From IMG/VR virus record IMGVR_UViG_3300025010_000092, positions 1 to 48,967 of that record: a DNA stretch of 48,967 nt. One strand, 5' to 3'. The position numbers and the translations under genes were made by a program. The DNA comes from a virus. Under the pieces are notes generated by a model, which ran no database searches, was not told where the DNA came from, and was given only the letters and a program-made list of their open reading frames with translations. This document shows, piece by piece, positions 47,576 through 48,967 of this stretch (position 1 is the stretch's first letter; each line of letters begins with the position of its first letter).

Positions 47576-48256
47576 TTAATTTAAATAAGAATAAAATTCT
47601 TGTCTAAACACTTCAATTTGTTCATTTAAATCTTTTAACATTAATGAATATACTTTATATTCCTCAACTTTACTTGGTAGACGATTGAAATCTTTAGTTC
47701 CAATTGAACTTAATAATCTAGTTGATGGTTTTAATAAATACTCGAAATATGCTTTCTTCATATTTAATGAAATTAATTCAATTTCATCTACATCTAAATC
47801 ATTGAGCATTATTCCATCAAATGTTTTACTTACAATTAGATTTAAATTCGTATTATCTGTATCAGTAAATGTTAACGTAATTATATCTGTGTCAATTTTA
47901 GTAATTGTAAGCATAGGATTTTCAATATCATCTAGTTTCACCGTGTAATAAGGTTCTATTGCTAATTTTATTTTTGTAGCAATATTTGATTTTGTATCAG
48001 TGTTTAATAATGCAATTGTATATGTATCAGAATTAATATTAAAAGTAATATCTCCACTATTTTCAACTAATCCGTAGATTATTAAAACTGCATTATCAGA
48101 ATATAAAGTATAACTCAAATGATGTGGTGTAGTTTTGTAACTATACCCTATGGCAGTTTCAAAAAACTCAAAAACTAAATCTTGTTTGTAAGTGAAATCC
48201 ATATCAGATGTTTTAATGAAAAATTTATCATATATTTTTTGAAGTAAAGTTCCCAA
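47576..48256 (-). CDS. Head-tail connector-like protein
   Basis: 226 residues; TTG start at 48256 behind GTGGTGAT. N-terminal helix (GTLLQKIYDKFFIKTSDMDF), then a beta-sandwich insert (FNINSDTYTIALLNTDTKSN, ENPMLTITKIDTDIITLTF), then a helical C-terminus (KKAYFEYLLKPSTRLLSSIG, LMLKDLNEQIEVFRQEFYS). The helical ends resemble head-tail adaptor proteins that dock under the portal, here with a beta insertion. Assigned by synteny with moderate-low certainty. Confidence 0.5.
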   Translation of the reverse strand: MGTLLQKIYDKFFIKTSDMDFTYKQDLVFEFFETAIGYSYKTTPHHLSYTLYSDNAVLIIYGLVENSGDITFNINSDTYTIALLNTDTKSNIATKIKLAIEPYYTVKLDDIENPMLTITKIDTDIITLTFTDTDNTNLNLIVSKTFDGIMLNDLDVDEIELISLNMKKAYFEYLLKPSTRLLSSIGTKDFNRLPSKVEEYKVYSLMLKDLNEQIEVFRQEFYSYLN

Positions 48257-48283
48257 ACTATATCACCACTTTTCTTAATTTTG

Positions 48284-48772
48284 TTATTCTTTATCATCTG
48301 TTTTGTCAGTTTTAAATGAAAGACCTGTGTATTCTGTTAAATATTGAATCTTATCATAGTCATTTATCTTCATTTTTTTAGCATAACTAACGATTTTAGA
48401 TTTTTCTTGATTTGTGATAATGTTTTCAGTTACATGCTTCTTAAAAGTATTAAATGTCTTATATTCAAATATTTCTTTACATTTTTCATCATTTAAAATT
48501 AGTTGAACTCGCTTTTCTTCTTTATTATCAAAACCAAGATGTTCTCTCATTTCTGCATTTTCAATATAAACACGGGCATGTGAACCAATAGCGTCTGTAC
48601 CATTAATAAATAAATTATTATTTTGATTTTGTGTTTCAATTTCCATATTTGGAATATATACAGTTTGATTGGCTTTAATAAATTCATCACCTTCCATACT
48701 ATATCTTTCCCAAGAAACATTCCACTCACATAGATTTTTTACTTTTGAACGACTATTCATATCAATTGCCAT
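48284..48772 (-). CDS. Head-region protein, unknown
   Basis: 162 residues; ATG 48772 behind GGAGGGAA. Contains ECWNV-like CEWNVSWERYSMEGDEFIKA, then TVYIPNMEIETQNQNNNLFI, GTDAIGSHARVYIENAEMRE, and a helical C-terminus (FNTFKKHVTENIITNQEKSK). The pattern of a beta-rich N-half followed by helices is found in conserved phage proteins encoded right after the capsid gene. It is the first gene after the capsid terminator. Function not known. Confidence 0.5.
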   Translation of the reverse strand: MAIDMNSRSKVKNLCEWNVSWERYSMEGDEFIKANQTVYIPNMEIETQNQNNNLFINGTDAIGSHARVYIENAEMREHLGFDNKEEKRVQLILNDEKCKEIFEYKTFNTFKKHVTENIITNQEKSKIVSYAKKMKINDYDKIQYLTEYTGLSFKTDKTDDKE

Positions 48773-48827
48773 AATTGTTTATTCCCTCCATCTTACCCTT
48801 TATTAATTATTTTGCATTGGTTAATTT

Positions 48828-48861
48828 TAAAAGAAGGACGATTTATCAATACCGTCCTTCT
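48828..48861 (-). terminator. Terminator after the probable capsid gene
   Basis: AGAAGGACG (48832-48840) pairs exactly with CGTCCTTCT (48853-48861), 12-nt loop; TTTT follows on the minus strand. A terminator directly after the major capsid gene is common and keeps its transcript abundant. Confidence 0.8.
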
Positions 48862-48883
48862 CAAGTTTTAATTTTGTTTAAAA

Positions 48884-48967
48884 TTATTCTGCTAGTGCTG
48901 CATCGTAAATATATCCAACTGTTGGAACATATTCAGGAACTAAGTAATTTCCAAATTCCCAATCATA
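48884..48967 (-). CDS. C-terminus of a probable head protein (5' part outside window)
   Basis: Only the last 27 codons are visible, reading YDWEFGNYLVPEYVPTVGYI then YDAALAE and TAA at 48884. The P-E-Y-V-P-T-V end, the strong terminator behind it and the following connector genes suggest the major capsid protein or a closely linked head protein. Too short for a family call. Confidence 0.45.
   Translation of the reverse strand, partial: YDWEFGNYLVPEYVPTVGYIYDAALAE

Noticed and set aside
48547-48729. 60-codon minus frame inside 48284-48772
   Set aside because: Alternative frame of a better gene with a strong ribosome site; no own signal.
1-48967. tRNA, rRNA or self-splicing intron cores
   Set aside because: None recognised by eye on either strand; endonuclease genes lie between genes rather than within split genes. 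A tRNAscan-SE and Rfam group I scan would settle this.

Overview
The window is a contiguous piece of a temperate, long-tailed phage genome (prophage or phage-plasmid) from a low-GC Gram-positive host, most likely a clostridium or close relative. The basis is very AT-rich DNA, strong AAGGAGG-type ribosome sites, frequent TTG/GTG starts, TAA-dominated stops, and families typical of clostridial and bacillar phages (BRO/ORF6N antirepressors, DUF5659-like small proteins, XhlA/holin/amidase lysis cassette, zinc-ribbon VSR-like homing endonucleases). Nearly all genes are on the minus strand, so the functional order runs from high to low coordinates.

Right end to about 43.3 kb: end of a probable head protein (48884, partial), a strong terminator, head-tail connector and decoration-type genes (44.9-48.8 kb) and the putative tail tube protein (43351-44139). 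No sheath gene is visible, so a siphovirus-like tail is inferred. From 24.75 to 43.05 kb the expected tube-chaperone-tape-measure order is interrupted by about 18 kb. This holds a tail-collar adhesin pair, a small-protein/ORF6N antirepressor module, a RusA resolvase, a tyrosine recombinase, an immunity switch (HTH regulator and divergent BRO antirepressor), a secreted Ig-like protein, a tnpB transposon inserted in a mazF-like toxin gene, and several homing endonucleases. The tail program resumes at 24.7 kb: chaperone-like gene, gp10-like gene, a very long tape measure split by one in-frame TGA (14.2-23.2 kb), baseplate and fibre genes (5.8-14.2 kb), then lysis genes (amidase, XhlA-like, holin; 3.3-5.3 kb). 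The left end (1-2.8 kb) carries a second small-protein/antirepressor module, in which the antirepressor is fused to a RusA-like domain, and a replication-initiator-like gene with iteron-like palindromes upstream.

The window is rich in selfish nucleases: four VSR/PD-(D/E)xK-type genes sharing an N-terminal zinc module, two GIY-YIG genes and one TnpB. Two of the VSR-type genes are broken or recoded by single-nucleotide frame changes in A-runs, and one break lies exactly on a dnaX-type A_AAA_AAG slippery site followed by a small stem-loop. Most of these genes are preceded or followed by hairpin terminators, some of them three-way junctions.

The strongest leads are: (1) the reconstructed mazF/tnpB junction and its predicted guide; (2) the slippery-site endonuclease; (3) the tape measure interrupted by TGA; (4) the BRO-N/RusA fusion; (5) the duplicated small-protein/antirepressor modules and their diverged small-protein relatives; (6) a loop complementary to the ribosome site of a GIY-YIG gene; and (7) the palindrome cluster next to the Rep-like gene. 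All functions are read from the sequence by eye. No database search was run.
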